Positions 34,301 to 40,464 of a stretch of 64,000 bases of DNA are shown here, piece by piece; within the stretch, counting starts at the first letter, position 1, and every line of letters starts with the position of its first letter. The stretch is from Spongilla lacustris. Lineage: Eukaryota > Porifera > Demospongiae > Spongillida > Spongillidae. The notes under the pieces were generated by a model, which had not been told where the DNA came from, did no database searches, and worked only from the letters and a program-made list of their open reading frames with translations. Where the stretch lies: positions 2,405,430 through 2,469,429 of the forward strand of contig OX442416.1 in NCBI GenBank assembly GCA_949361645.1. Reading direction: 5' to 3'. The translations under genes were made by a program, and so were the position numbers.

Positions 34301-36640
34301 TGAAAAAAGAAAATCGATTTTTCCGAATAGGTTTTGACAATTTGCCAGCCGAATACCTAGGTTATTTAGGTTTTCTGCTCACTGAGCCACCTAAATGTAC
34401 ACATCACACCAGATACCCTCCTACAGCTACCCACATCACACCAGATACCCTCAGCACACAAACACACCTACCCCCATCACACCAGTTGCCCTCAGCACAC
34501 AAACACACCTACTCCATCACACAAACACACCTACCCCCATCACACCAGATGCCCTCATGAGGCACACAACCATAGCTACCCCCATCACACCAGACACCCT
34601 ACTACAACTACCCACATTACACCAGATCAGTACCCTCAGCATGCATCCAAAGCTAACCCACATCACACCAGATGCACTCAGCACACAACCACAGCTACCT
34701 ACATAGGCCTAAATCGCTTGGCCTAACCAAATACCTAGTTGGGCGTGTCCCGACCTAAGACTAAGCGTGGCCACGCTGAGGTCTACCTACAGATGTACAC
34801 ATCGCACTTGATGCCAGAGGAATAGAACCACAGATGGCGTTTACGCACCACCAGCCATGCAGCCTCCATTTCACAATCGCGAGTTTTGAAAATACTAGTA
34901 ACTAAATAGGCCTAAGTACGAGTATCAGCTCAGAGAGATTGATGCAAGAAACCAGCTCGTTCGAAATGCACTAAGCGAACTAACTTTGATTTGTAGCTGG
35001 AGCTGTCGTCGTCATGACACGTGAAGAGCGAGATCTCTTGTGGCTACTCGAATTACCCGTACATGTATTGATCTCGTCCCCACGTATATATTTATAGTAA
35101 CAAAAGTGACGTTATAACTTCAAATTAGAAGTAATTATTGTAACGCGTATCCGGATATCGTCATAAAAATGTATTCGAATAATGGGCGAATTGTCGATGC
35201 GGACGACGAATACCTAAGTACCTCCGAATGGAGATGCAAAAACCGGTTATTTCGAATAGAACAAATCCAATAATCGATTTTTCCGAGTAATGCTAAATTA
35301 CTATTCGAACGGATAGGTTCTTGCGAATATCCGAATAACCCGAATAACCTGATAACCGGTTACACACCCTAATCCTCTGGTTCGTACGAGCCCTCGAAAG
35401 TTGGACAACTCCGGAAATGGGTCGTAACTTGTACCCTTTGTATCTAAGCTTACTCCAGTCAATCATACGTATTCATTGATGATACTTTGAAGTACTGTCT
35501 AGCTGCTGTTCTTTTAAATTGACTTGTTTTATTAAGTTATGAAATCTATTGCAGACTGTATCGAAAGTGACCGACCGTGCCAGGCTACGCCCACTTTCAC
35601 AGACACAGTTAGTGCTAGCAGTAGCGTCATCAACTGCTGCAGAAACCATGGCGTATACCATATTTATATTTTCTACTGATGTAATCAAATATTTCTGAAT
35701 TGATGTAATATAAGGTATACAATTATATGCATTATGTCCAATATAATAGAGGAGTTGCATCGTCACGCGCGTCTTGTATTGATTAGTTACATAACTACGC
35801 CATCAGCACTTGGAACATTTTATTGACAAGTATCTCATATGTATGAAAATGTTATATAAGTACCCCGGCACCAATCTAGCTACAAGCCATTGAAGAACAA
35901 TGATAGAGGAGTTGCACCTGATGTCACGTGCGTCTTACATCACTGTGCATGTGTATGTTGCTACGTCAACAAATATACACCGCGTGGGTACGAGATAAAC
36001 AATAACCGGACGGGAGCGAACAATGGAGGAAAGAAGGCGGTGTCATACGCTCATGCATGTGGTAGATATTTATAGCATGTCACATATTTATAGCATGTCA
36101 TGTACATAAATAGCATACAAAACTAGCTCAAAAAGAAGAGCACCTTGAAAACTGTGGCCACTTATAAAACGTTAATGAGGCGGCTTTGGCACGTTACAAT
36201 ATGACAGCGATTGGTAGCCTTACGGTTCTTATAATTTTGCTTAGTCCTGTTGTAAACTGGGTGTTAAATTTTTTATATCTTGTATCAAACCGTGATCATC
36301 AAACAACAGTAAATGTAAATTAGCATACACACCAGCTAATTTAAATGTAGCCTACCTTCAGTAGCTATTGATGATGCCAATTTCTGCACTTCCTCAGCAA
36401 CCTGAGTATTTTGTACATCTTGTAATACATCAAATAACACTCTATATGTGGCTTTAGAGCCTTTGATTTCCAACCACTTCTCAAGCATTTTATCTCTTTT
36501 ATTCTGTTCATTCTGTTCTTCCCGACTGATGTCGTCAATGATCTGAGATCCAATCAAACGTTTTCCCACCGTCTTCCAGTCAAAACTAAACGTTGCTATT
36601 TTGTACAAGTGTTCCTCACAGCTCTGCATGTCCAGATTGT
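7355..36640 (-). CDS. Death-domain / ankyrin-repeat protein, multi-exon gene model
   Basis: This model joins minus-strand exons by GT-AG sites and matching phases: death domain (36,356-36,640, ends phase 1), linker (33,428-33,484, 1-1), uncharacterised domain (24,495-25,324, starts phase 1, ends phase 0), short linker (24,051-24,104), ankyrin exons 22,754; 21,299; 20,549; 19,759; 16,290; 13,898; 13,626; 11,966; 9,612 (all phase 0), then 8,293-8,346, 8,096-8,173 and a terminal exon 7,355-7,450 ending in TGA. The product would be roughly 780 residues, cytosolic, with no signal peptide or membrane segment seen in the exons found. Death domains and ankyrin repeats both mediate protein binding, so a signalling or innate-immune adaptor role is plausible (inference). 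The first coding exon upstream of 36,640 was not found. One ankyrin exon is disrupted by a hAT element; splicing can skip it because all repeats are phase 0. Confidence 0.65.
8096..8173 (-). CDS. Death-ankyrin gene, penultimate exon
   Basis: A 78-bp phase-0 exon between TCAG and GTAAGT, coding VTKRQPHDMIQSLLHDTNVG then DTVHVH. Copy 2 at 59,593-59,670 keeps frame and splice sites with five base changes. Confidence 0.65.
8293..8346 (-). CDS. Death-ankyrin gene, proline-rich exon
   Basis: A 54-bp phase-0 exon (EHHLPPAPIIPRIYAAPM) between TTTCCAG and GTAAGG. Preserved in copy 2 at 59,790-59,843. Confidence 0.6.
8903..9255 (+). mobile_element. Truncated TAGGGTGTGTAACC-family hAT, one end
   Basis: Begins TAGGGTGTGTAATC and continues with the AATGAAGATCGATT and TTATTCAGCTTTCCTG words found at the ends of 34,189-35,371 and 17,020-19,373, then decayed units of the 40-bp CACACCAGATACCCT minisatellite. 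The other end is missing. Copy 2 has it from 60,388. Confidence 0.7.
9256..9611. other. Intron of death-ankyrin gene
   Basis: No further feature recognised; matches 61,690-62,709 in copy 2, where a retroelement fragment is inserted. Confidence 0.5.
9612..9695 (-). CDS. Ankyrin exon (28 residues)
   Basis: Codes NNITPLDVALQNGHQDVVQT then LLEMGNTS, an ankyrin repeat with the TPL and helix-2 pattern, between a GGAAG acceptor and GTAAGT. It is five or six codons shorter than the other repeats, as often seen in a capping repeat. Copy 2 counterpart is 62,710-62,793. Confidence 0.75.
10208..10235. repeat. G14-A-G13 tract absent from copy 2
   Basis: Two G runs split by one A. At the same place copy 2 (near 63,300) has an ordinary mixed sequence, so the tract is a copy-specific gain. 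Confidence 0.9.
10452..11370. mobile_element. Copy-1-specific insertion, type unknown
   Basis: Copy 2 passes directly from TGTACTTTTGTACCCATGAT to the sequence resuming at 11,370, so about 920 bp is inserted here. It starts CCGGGTGTCCACAAATGAAC; the right side contains ACAAATGAACGCAACGC in complement. A hairpin GGCAACAACACGCCGCCGTT lies near 11,140. No transposase was recognised. Confidence 0.5.
11966..12064 (-). CDS. Ankyrin exon (33 residues)
   Basis: Phase-0 exon coding RYKTPLYLASQNGHAAIVQM then LVTAGADVNIHDV, a canonical 33-residue ankyrin repeat (TPL, GH, V..L, AGADVN), between TTTTTAAG and GTAAGT. Confidence 0.8.
12065..13625. other. Intron of death-ankyrin gene
   Basis: AT-rich; no exon, RNA gene or transposon end recognised. 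A poly-T run occurs near 12,712. Confidence 0.4.
13626..13727 (-). CDS. Ankyrin exon (34 residues)
   Basis: Between CTTTGCAG and GTAAGA, coding NNATPLHVASAEGHTEVVQI then LLEASANVNIMATS. The AGA of the usual AGADVN is changed to ASA. Confidence 0.8.
13898..13999 (-). CDS. Ankyrin exon (34 residues), type B
   Basis: Between TTACCAG and GTAAGTG, coding INTTPLHVASQNGLYEVVQT then LLGAGADVNAANSD. Strongly similar to exons at 20,549 and 19,759, which defines exon type B. Confidence 0.85.
14000..16289. other. Intron of death-ankyrin gene
   Basis: A minus-strand frame near 14,850-15,020 (GGGKELALGIINHAHKSV, LKCLERFLKMKK) follows a pyrimidine-rich AG and could be an exon, but no partner copy supports it. 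The end of the intron, from about 16,160, carries the intron segment repeated in front of every type A exon. Confidence 0.35.
16290..16388 (-). CDS. Ankyrin exon (33 residues), type A
   Basis: Between ATTAG and GTTGGT, coding DGQSPLLAASFNGHLNIVEE then LIEAGAIVNQTDK. One of the type A exons (also 19,376; 21,299; 22,754; 23,195). The donor GTTGGT is weaker than the GTAAG of type B exons. Confidence 0.8.
16389..17019. other. Intron between type A ankyrin exons
   Basis: Contains a second copy of the type A intron segment (16,880-17,003) up to the edge of the hAT element that split the next exon. Confidence 0.6.
17699..17756. mobile_element. 58-bp hairpin mini-element with 9-bp duplication
   Basis: A near-perfect hairpin (TAGTCTGGGGACC...GGTCCCCAGACTA) flanked by TATGTAGGT at 17,690-17,698 and 17,757-17,765. 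The related hAT at 34,189 lacks it, which supports an insertion. Confidence 0.7.
18840..19140. repeat. About 40-bp minisatellite inside hAT family
   Basis: Degenerate tandem units built on CTGGTGTGATGGAGGTAGCT and GTGGTTGTGTAGGAGGGTGT. The complement (CACACCAGATACCCTC...) appears at 34,390-34,710, 9,110-9,255 and 61,560-61,680, always inside members of this hAT family. Confidence 0.85.
19376..19480 (-). pseudogene. Decayed type A ankyrin exon, split by hAT
   Basis: Reads SPLLIASFKGHLAVVKQLM, then a 4-bp gain (CATGCATGGA instead of CATTGA) shifts frame. Its 3' end and donor are displaced by the element at 17,020-19,373, and the GATGGTCAG start is changed to a TGTGGCAG form. The exon is not usable in the native frame. 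Confidence 0.75.
19759..19860 (-). CDS. Ankyrin exon (34 residues), type B
   Basis: Between AAACAG and GTAAGC, coding KNTTPLYVASQEGHHDVVQS then LLRAGANVNRIESD. Near duplicate of 20,549-20,650, including flanking intron. Confidence 0.8.
20549..20650 (-). CDS. Ankyrin exon (34 residues), type B
   Basis: Between TTACCAG and GTAAGC, coding DNTTPLYVASQEGHHDVVQS then LLGAEADVNAAESD. Confidence 0.85.
21299..21397 (-). CDS. Ankyrin exon (33 residues), type A
   Basis: Between TTATAG and GTTGGT, coding DGQSPLLQASFKGHLDVVKK then LIEAGANVNQARK. Confidence 0.85.
21668..22676. mobile_element. Insertion splitting an intron module
   Basis: The type A intron segment is interrupted at GCACAATATTTA (21,656-21,667) and resumes at about 22,677 (CTTGTATACATGTAGTGTGC). 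The inserted DNA begins with a small hairpin (AGGACCCACGGTAGTGGGTCCT, two strands of it) and ends with foldback B. No ORF of note. Confidence 0.6.
22399..22671. repeat. Foldback element B
   Basis: Inverted arms of about 100 bp each side of a short centre: CTTCTCTATCGAGAAAGT outermost, then TGTAGGATTGGTGGTG, the shared rim CAAAAAGCAAGGAAACAAGG, then arms unique to this locus (22,469-22,492 against 22,574-22,601). Confidence 0.85.
22754..22852 (-). CDS. Ankyrin exon (33 residues), type A
   Basis: Between ATTAG and GTAGGT, coding DGRSPLWTASSNGHLDVVKQ then LIEAGANVNQADE. First intact ankyrin repeat of the protein. Confidence 0.85.
23195..23262 (-). pseudogene. Truncated type A ankyrin exon
   Basis: Reads PLWTASFYGHLEAGANVNQA, lacking the seven residues DVVKQLI of its relatives (an in-frame 21-bp loss) and the first codons with the acceptor. 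Donor GTTGGT remains. Probably skipped. Confidence 0.65.
23263..24050. other. Intron with transposon remnant at 23,625-24,010
   Basis: The part from 23,625 has GGGGTCTGGGGCTCCGCCCC followed by AGCCGCTTTGCAAC, words shared with the interior of the hAT element at 1,949 (near 2,475), and ends in C-rich sequence near 24,000. Its ends were not fixed. Confidence 0.45.
24051..24104 (-). CDS. Death-ankyrin gene, short linker exon
   Basis: A 54-bp phase-0 exon between GATGCAG and GTGAGA, coding TSGLDEEVLLSTADQTTA, which links the large domain to the ankyrin array. Confidence 0.6.
24495..25324 (-). CDS. Large exon: uncharacterised domain of death-ankyrin gene
   Basis: The exon runs from a CTTTCAG acceptor (phase 1) to GTAAGC (phase 0), about 277 codons. 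It opens with a Cys-rich patch (CGCGKCDLKG, NGCPNPLNQQFLYLD), then a charged helical part, then conserved-looking words LSDYYTWFNCSVL, YCKRNIFECPPPS, FSLKVEKY, EGCVELVYSVP and FPLNEEQWKLLTTLGVTEL. I recall similar proteins in sponges and cnidarians, following death domains and preceding ankyrin repeats or kinases, but know no named domain or activity. An ATG at 25,310 (MDNCGCGKC) could serve as an alternative start if the upstream exons belong to another transcript. Confidence 0.75.
25325..26110. other. Intron stretch, nothing recognised
   Basis: AT-rich sequence without exon, RNA or element ends that I can support. Confidence 0.4.
26117..27024 (-). pseudogene. Relic of YADD-family retroelement, C-terminal part
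   Basis: Minus-strand blocks in three frames: QQHFLSSKLEATKLHHLLN and DKARLLSVSS (about 26,740-26,850), DPLGHHVNLVG and HNQLRDTFVQTCH (about 26,510-26,570), then a tail with AGTTAGSAALSAEGRKHAN, CGGIWSMG. The blocks align in order with the longer frames at 31,929 and 52,260. Several frameshifts. Confidence 0.65.
27030..27640. repeat. Left arm of large inverted repeat
   Basis: Nearly identical in reverse orientation to 30,570-31,200. It contains internally repeated words (GGGCTGGCATCTCCACTG; CCCCTGCTGGCAGTG with GGGGTCTGA). No gene is called; the opposed reading frames are shadows of the repeat. Confidence 0.85.
27640..28290 (-). repeat. Repeat unit X, copy 1
   Basis: Contains a 65-codon minus-strand frame (27,636-27,833; QFFSMVNCAWDSFCSNQI, ALAWSSDQHFTLKIQIMSGG) and a C19 tract (27,955). 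Inverted relative to 28,390-29,000, with only about 100 bp between, and direct to 29,545-30,000. Confidence 0.8.
28390..29240 (+). repeat. Repeat unit X, copy 2
   Basis: Plus-strand copy of the same frame at 28,786-28,992 and a G25 tract (28,643-28,667), continuing into a segment (29,050-29,240) that is found inverted at 30,020-30,260. Confidence 0.8.
29241..29544. other. Unique spacer in repeat complex
   Basis: Single-copy within the window. A plus-strand frame ends near 29,389 (QFRTRDERKNTHAHDFIVQ) with no recognised family. Confidence 0.35.
29545..30260 (-). repeat. Repeat unit X, copy 3
   Basis: Minus-strand copy of the frame at 29,575-29,781 and a C22 tract (29,901-29,922), with the second segment lying on the other side of the unit from its position in copy 2. 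Confidence 0.8.
30570..31200. repeat. Right arm of large inverted repeat
   Basis: Reverse complement of 27,030-27,640. Both arms also extend into the MPVEMP.NPHTSN..LHQLHRQMSL reading frame that belongs to the retroelement relic at 26,117-27,024, so the inverted repeat includes retroelement-adjacent sequence. Confidence 0.85.
31231..31326. repeat. (CA)n microsatellite
   Basis: About 96 bp of CA dinucleotides with two TACA interruptions. Confidence 0.97.
31327..31850. other. Non-coding stretch
   Basis: No gene recognised. A short repeat of GTTTAGGA(C/A)CTAAA occurs near 31,745-31,785. Confidence 0.4.
31929..32860 (-). pseudogene. YADD-family retroelement, C-terminal fragment
   Basis: An open frame (31,929-32,531) reads SSPCRQHALSSKIE, DRARLLSVSS, LDPLGHYAITCKHGGDVVS, HHNKLHDVFVECCRRA and TRPADVLVPN...AAFDLTITSPL. 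A second frame upstream (32,552-32,803) reads SSFCKMVHLACSTPP and LSLSRGGLGLHSLSHHSA and was joined before a frameshift. The Cys-His box followed by PAD...FD.T.TSP resembles the zinc-binding motif and PD-(D/E)XK-like nuclease found after the reverse transcriptase in restriction-nuclease non-LTR elements; that parallel is inference. The RT core and the tail after TSPLNPSI are missing. Confidence 0.7.
32861..33427. other. Intron stretch, nothing recognised
   Basis: AT-rich; no supported exon or element. Confidence 0.4.
33428..33484 (-). CDS. Death-ankyrin gene, Ser/Pro/Gln linker exon
   Basis: A 57-bp exon between GTTCCAG and GTAATA, phase 1 at both ends, coding (A)DKSSPPQAVEQQHPISST(G). Its phases match the death-domain exon before it and the 830-bp exon after it. 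Confidence 0.55.
33485..33809. other. Intron stretch, nothing recognised
   Basis: No supported feature. Confidence 0.4.
33810..34036. repeat. Foldback element C
   Basis: Outer arms AAAATAAAATT, then ATGTAGGATTTG, then rim GTAAAAAGTAAGGAAACAAGG (first 20 bases matter), repeated inverted at 33,970-34,036. Inner arms (33,861-33,880 region against 33,955-33,975, and TTTAGCAA... words) are unlike those of A and B. Confidence 0.8.
34189..35371. mobile_element. TAGGGTGTGTAACC hAT element with 8-bp target duplication
   Basis: Terminal inverted repeats TAGGGTGTGTAACC flanked by a perfect 8-bp duplication ATCCTCTG (34,181-34,188 and 35,372-35,379), which identifies a hAT-type element. 1,183 bp. Left part has repeated TCGATTTTTCCGAATA words; the middle carries the 40-bp minisatellite (34,390-34,710); the right part matches 17,020-17,690 inverted. 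No transposase is encoded, so it is non-autonomous. Confidence 0.88.
35380..36355. other. Intron stretch
   Basis: No gene recognised. A 16-bp word ATAGAGGAGTTGCA recurs at 35,747 and 35,903 and ATTTATAGCATGTCA is nearly tandem near 36,068 and 36,088. Confidence 0.4.
36356..36640 (-). CDS. Death-domain exon
   Basis: Between GTGGTTAG and GTAGGC, entering in phase 2 and leaving in phase 1. It codes HLYKIATFSFDWKTVGKRL, then an acidic-basic helix, then DKMLEKWLEIKGSKATYRVL and a final helix VAEEVQKLA. The spacing W...G..L......I......N......ML..W......A....L is that of the death fold used for homotypic binding in apoptosis and immune signalling. A Met at 36,629 could start the protein, otherwise an upstream exon exists. 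Confidence 0.75.
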
Positions 36641-36802
36641 CTAACCACGAAAGTATATTAGCTTACAGATTTAGCAGTGACATGTTCACCTCACCTTTGG
36701 TGTGCTGACCCAGCGGTCCGGGGTTCTCCTCCACATCCCCGGAAATTACTAACAGCATATGCACTATTGCCATCACAGAGTCCACCAACATTTTCAATCC
36801 TA

Positions 36803-37140
36803 CAGGGCCGGATACAGGAATTTTTCTACATGTGGCAGATCGACATCAATGTTACGATAACGTATAATGTAAAGTATTGGCACGTTTAAATAGATCTATA
36901 TGGCGTACACTTATGAAGAGCGATAGAAAGAAACCGTAACTGCTCTAGCATCAATTAACCAACCACAAACCACAAGCGCTTAGGTACGTTATGCGCTTTT
37001 CAATACAAACGCTGATTGAACGCTACTCATGGCCGATCAGATCGCTCCGCTATCAGTGTGCGCTAGCGCTTGAAAACACAAGAAAATACTCAGATTACTG
37101 AAGAACGAGTAACGTGCCACGCCCCCTGGATCCGCCACTG
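36803..37140. mobile_element. Short hAT-like element
   Basis: The ends CAGGGCCGGATACAGG and the complement of CAGTGGCGGATCCAGG match at 13 of 16 positions and are typical of small hAT elements. No target duplication is evident (CAATCCTA against CAGGACCT), so the boundaries may be eroded. Confidence 0.5.
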
Positions 37141-37304
37141 CAGGACCTTCTCCGCCTGCCTCCCATCGCCAATCCATTGAAAATATTACTATGTAACAAT
37201 AATTAGGGTACGGGTTACACGCACCTGTCAGTAGTGGTTTCAGTGGATACAGGGCACTTGCTATCGCTCTTCATAAGTGTGCGCCATATAGATCTATTTG
37301 AACG
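36883..37304. repeat. Inverted repeat pair, 44-bp arms
   Basis: Arms at 36,883-36,926 and 37,261-37,304, both containing AATAGATCTATATGGCG and ACTTATGAAGAGCGATAG, differ at a few bases. One arm is inside and one outside the hAT-like element. Confidence 0.8.
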
Positions 37305-37389
37305 GTACCGGTTTTAGGAATGTTCTAATTACATGTATCATTGTTATTGTGATCAATGTGACGTCAGCCAGGAATTCTGGCGTTTGGGC

Positions 37390-37409
37390 GGGGGGGGGGG
37401 GGGGGGGGG
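37390..37409. repeat. G20 homopolymer
   Basis: Uninterrupted run of 20 G. Confidence 0.95.
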
Positions 37410-37679
37410 TCGATTAATAGGACTGCTGGACTTCTGAAAACATTTAGCCAAATCAGGGGCGGGGGGTTCTTCCTCCCGTTTATCCAGGGCGATTGGCCAA
37501 ATCAGAGATCATATATATGATCTCTGGCCAAATACGAGAGTGCAGATGGCCACCGCTGCTCTATATGAAAAGCGAGAGCGCTGTCACCTTCGGGCCTGAT
37601 GCCTGTTAGTCTCATACCCAGACTCAACTGCACGTAAGCATTATCGTATAATGTATAATACTACGTACAGGGGGGAAAC

Positions 37680-38534
37680 ATAGATATTATACGGAAGGGA
37701 TTGGAAACGGAACGTTTTAACACCAATCAACAGGTTCCATCAGTGTAGTAGGAAATAAAATGGCGGAATCTATGGATTGCGATGCTGTAACTGTTGTTGG
37801 TAACTTACTTAAACAAATAGTAGAACACATGCACTTTCCTATATCTAGACGGAAAGACTATCCTAATGAACGCTGTACATCAAGTTTTTCATTCGTAATT
37901 CTTCGTACTTGAGAGTCACAATCGTGAATCGACGGTGACTTCCCATTCACACCTGAGTTCCAACGATAAAAAAGGAGTATTTAGTATGGAAGTCAGTTGT
38001 CCATACACAAGGTCGTTTATATGATCAGTACACAAACAGAAAAAGGAATAAAATAATGGGAAAATAGGCCTCGGCACGCGCTGTACGCCCACAACCACAC
38101 ACATGTCCAAATGGTTATCGGCGACTTTTTTATTAGTGTACGAAGTGCATCAGAGACAAAACCCACAGAGGTCGATTTGCCTTAGTAAGATCTCCTCGAT
38201 TATACATAAACATAGCCAATGCGACTAAGCTATCGTTACCTGTACGCCCACAAAGGCATCACTAACACACGGAACGTCGGTCTAATGAAAAACTCGCGTC
38301 TGAATACATTTACAGTCAGAAACACGCATTTCTTATTATCCATACCTCTCAAGCAAGTCGCATAACACCAAAAAAAGCTTCTAACTAGACAAATATCTTT
38401 GCTTTTCGAAAAAGTTCCTTTAACGTGGTCGCTATGAAAGTGTTAATTGATACTACACTGACGGCCCCAAGCTAGGATAATGCAATGTATTGCAGCACGT
38501 GATCCGTTTCCAATCCCTTCCGTATAATATCTAT
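37680..38534. mobile_element. MULE-like element, 9-bp target duplication
   Basis: Terminal inverted repeats of about 32 bp start ATAGATATTATACGGAAGGG at both ends and are flanked by GGGGGAAAC (37,671-37,679 and 38,535-38,543). A 9-bp duplication with long inverted ends points to the Mutator-like superfamily. A related unoccupied locus lies in reverse at about 41,120-41,160. The element holds no transposase. A plus-strand frame starts at 37,759 (MAESMDCDAVTVVG, 50 codons). Confidence 0.75.
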
Positions 38535-38543
38535 GGGGGAAAC

Positions 38544-39422
38544 AAGTCGCGAATAGTTGTTCCGTGGCGCAGGAATTCGTGGCCCCAATCCAATTGCACC
38601 GTTATCGTGACGTATAAGTGCTACATTTCAAACATTAATTAGTACTCAATCGTCAAGTTAAAACCACTCCCACAAATCATTTTTTATCATTTTAACAAAG
38701 GAATTAGTAATTACTCGCGCATCCCAAGGCAATCAAGACGCTCCTGGTAGGTATGTTACAAGATTTCTCAAATTCGTTGGCATGGATTGCAAAGATTTAT
38801 GCATCATTAAAAAGCTTTATACGAGCAGTTTTGAAAAATATCTGATTCGTCGCTCTGTGATGAAACGTTACAGAGTTACGACTTTTCAAAGTGGCGAATT
38901 TCACGTAAATTTGCGCCATACATTTCAATGGACATGCGCAACTTTTTTGTGACCGGATTTTGAAACCCTATACCGTTAACAGTTTACAAGATGTGAAAAC
39001 GAAATAGGCGTCAAAAAAACATGTATGCCATGCAATACTAAAGTTTGCTAACAGACGACTGTTAGTTATGACCATTAGCATACATGTATACATGCATACA
39101 TTACATAGGAATTCATTACAACAATACACACAACATCAGCTCCAAGTTCGTATTTGGTCAGTTCTAAGTCTTCAGCATCATCCTACGTTTCATTTTGCTT
39201 CCAATACACCACGACATGTGTTTTAATTGCTTGTTTGCTTTAAAATCACACAAAACGTGGACTAGACAATATACTTCCAGTCTATCATCATTCGCCAAGG
39301 TCTGCGCCCGTTTTCGGGCAAATCGTGAAACATTTGTAAATCATATTCGCCCCGGTTATTTGTATATCGAAGAGCAAAACTCTTTTGACTTAGTTATTAC
39401 TCTTAATCTTTACATGATCACG
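38544..39422. other. Intergenic stretch, nothing recognised
   Basis: No gene, RNA or element ends supported. Confidence 0.4.
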
Positions 39423-39460
39423 CGTTACCCCTGGGGAACGTTCGTTCCCCAGGGGTAACG
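39423..39460. repeat. Perfect palindrome, 18-bp arms
   Basis: CGTTACCCCTGGGGAACG, two bases, and its exact complement. A related TTCCCCCTGGGGAACG occurs at about 40,554. Confidence 0.95.
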
Positions 39461-39567
39461 CCCATTTGATAGCTTGTAACTTTCGTTTGACAATAAGTAA
39501 TACATTGATTAGCTGGCACGGGCAACTCAGCCCTTTGTCCGCCTGACCTCATTTTTGATTTTCGACG

Positions 39568-40464
39568 TTGGGTTCGTTGCCGTTTGTCGCTGTTATTACG
39601 CTATTCTCGATGGCGAAGGGTTTGAGCATCGGTGTTCGGGTGAAGGCAAAAGCAACGAAAATACTCGGTGCAAGAGGGGCCACACAGGAGTTTGTCAAAC
39701 AGGCTTCAAAGGTTGAAATGCGCAGTGAAATAGTACGGAAGGAAGGAGCAGGCCCCGCTACAAAATGGGTAGTAAGATGGGACAAGCCACCGAGTGAAAG
39801 TGCATGGAACGCGCGCAGCCTCACTCGCGAGGACGATAGCGAAGCTGATGAAAAAGTTATAAACATCCAGCCTGGATTTTTTAGGCTGGTTTTTAACAAA
39901 AACACATCCAAATAGCGTAAAAACCATCCTGGAATTGAACGTTCAGGATGGGAATAGTACATGTATGTTGTTCTACCCTGCGGGCTGGTTTTGTCGAACA
40001 AAACCCATGTTGAAGTATGAATATAATTGTTACCTCAACGTGGTTCTTGTTCGAAAGAACCAGGGTAGAACCATTTCTATTCCCACCCTGGACGCTCAAT
40101 TTTTTTCCACTATTCCCACCCTGGACGCTCAACCCTAGGATGGTTTTTACGCGATTTGCTGCATTCCAGATGGGTTTTTGTTAAAAACCAGACTAAAAAT
40201 CCAGGCTGGACGTTTATAACTTTTCCCTGTGCTAGTAATGATGAATCTTCAGACTCAGATGAGGCTCCAGATGTGGTTGAACATGTCAATCCAGCTTGTT
40301 GTTGATGGGATAGTCTGGACACCATCAACAACGGGCACTACTACTGTGTGACATGCAGTCGGCCAACAGATGGCTATATTGTTACTGTCTGCGGTATGCA
40401 GTCAGAAAGGGGATCCCGATTTATGGTCTGGCATCAGGAACATGGAGTTCCACACTCTGAATAA
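39568..40464 (+). pseudogene. Broken unknown ORF split by a foldback
   Basis: The first part (39,568-39,850) reads MAKGLSIGVRVKAKATKILG, ATKWVVRWDKPPSESAWNAR and SLTREDDSEADE; the VRWD...ARSL pattern looks like a small chromo- or SH3-like barrel. After a foldback (39,851-40,224) the frame continues NDESSDSDEAPDVVEHVNPA with CC, an in-frame TGA, then WDSLDTINNGHYYCVTC and a stop at 40,464. Acidic Ser/Asp runs and the Cys pair suggest the N-terminus of a transposase-like protein. I do not recognise the family. Confidence 0.45.
39851..40224. mobile_element. Foldback element in the ORF
   Basis: Two arms of roughly 180 bp are inverted copies: AAAAGTTATAAAC.TCCAGC, GGTTTTTAACAAAAAC, CGTAAAAACCATCCT and GGGAATAG recur as complements on the right side. 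The centre near 40,020 is a short spacer. The ORF is restored in register of sense on either side, so the foldback interrupts it. Confidence 0.8.

Noticed and set aside
37759..37911. MAESMDCD frame as the first exon of the death-ankyrin gene
   Set aside because: It is on the opposite strand and inside a transposon.
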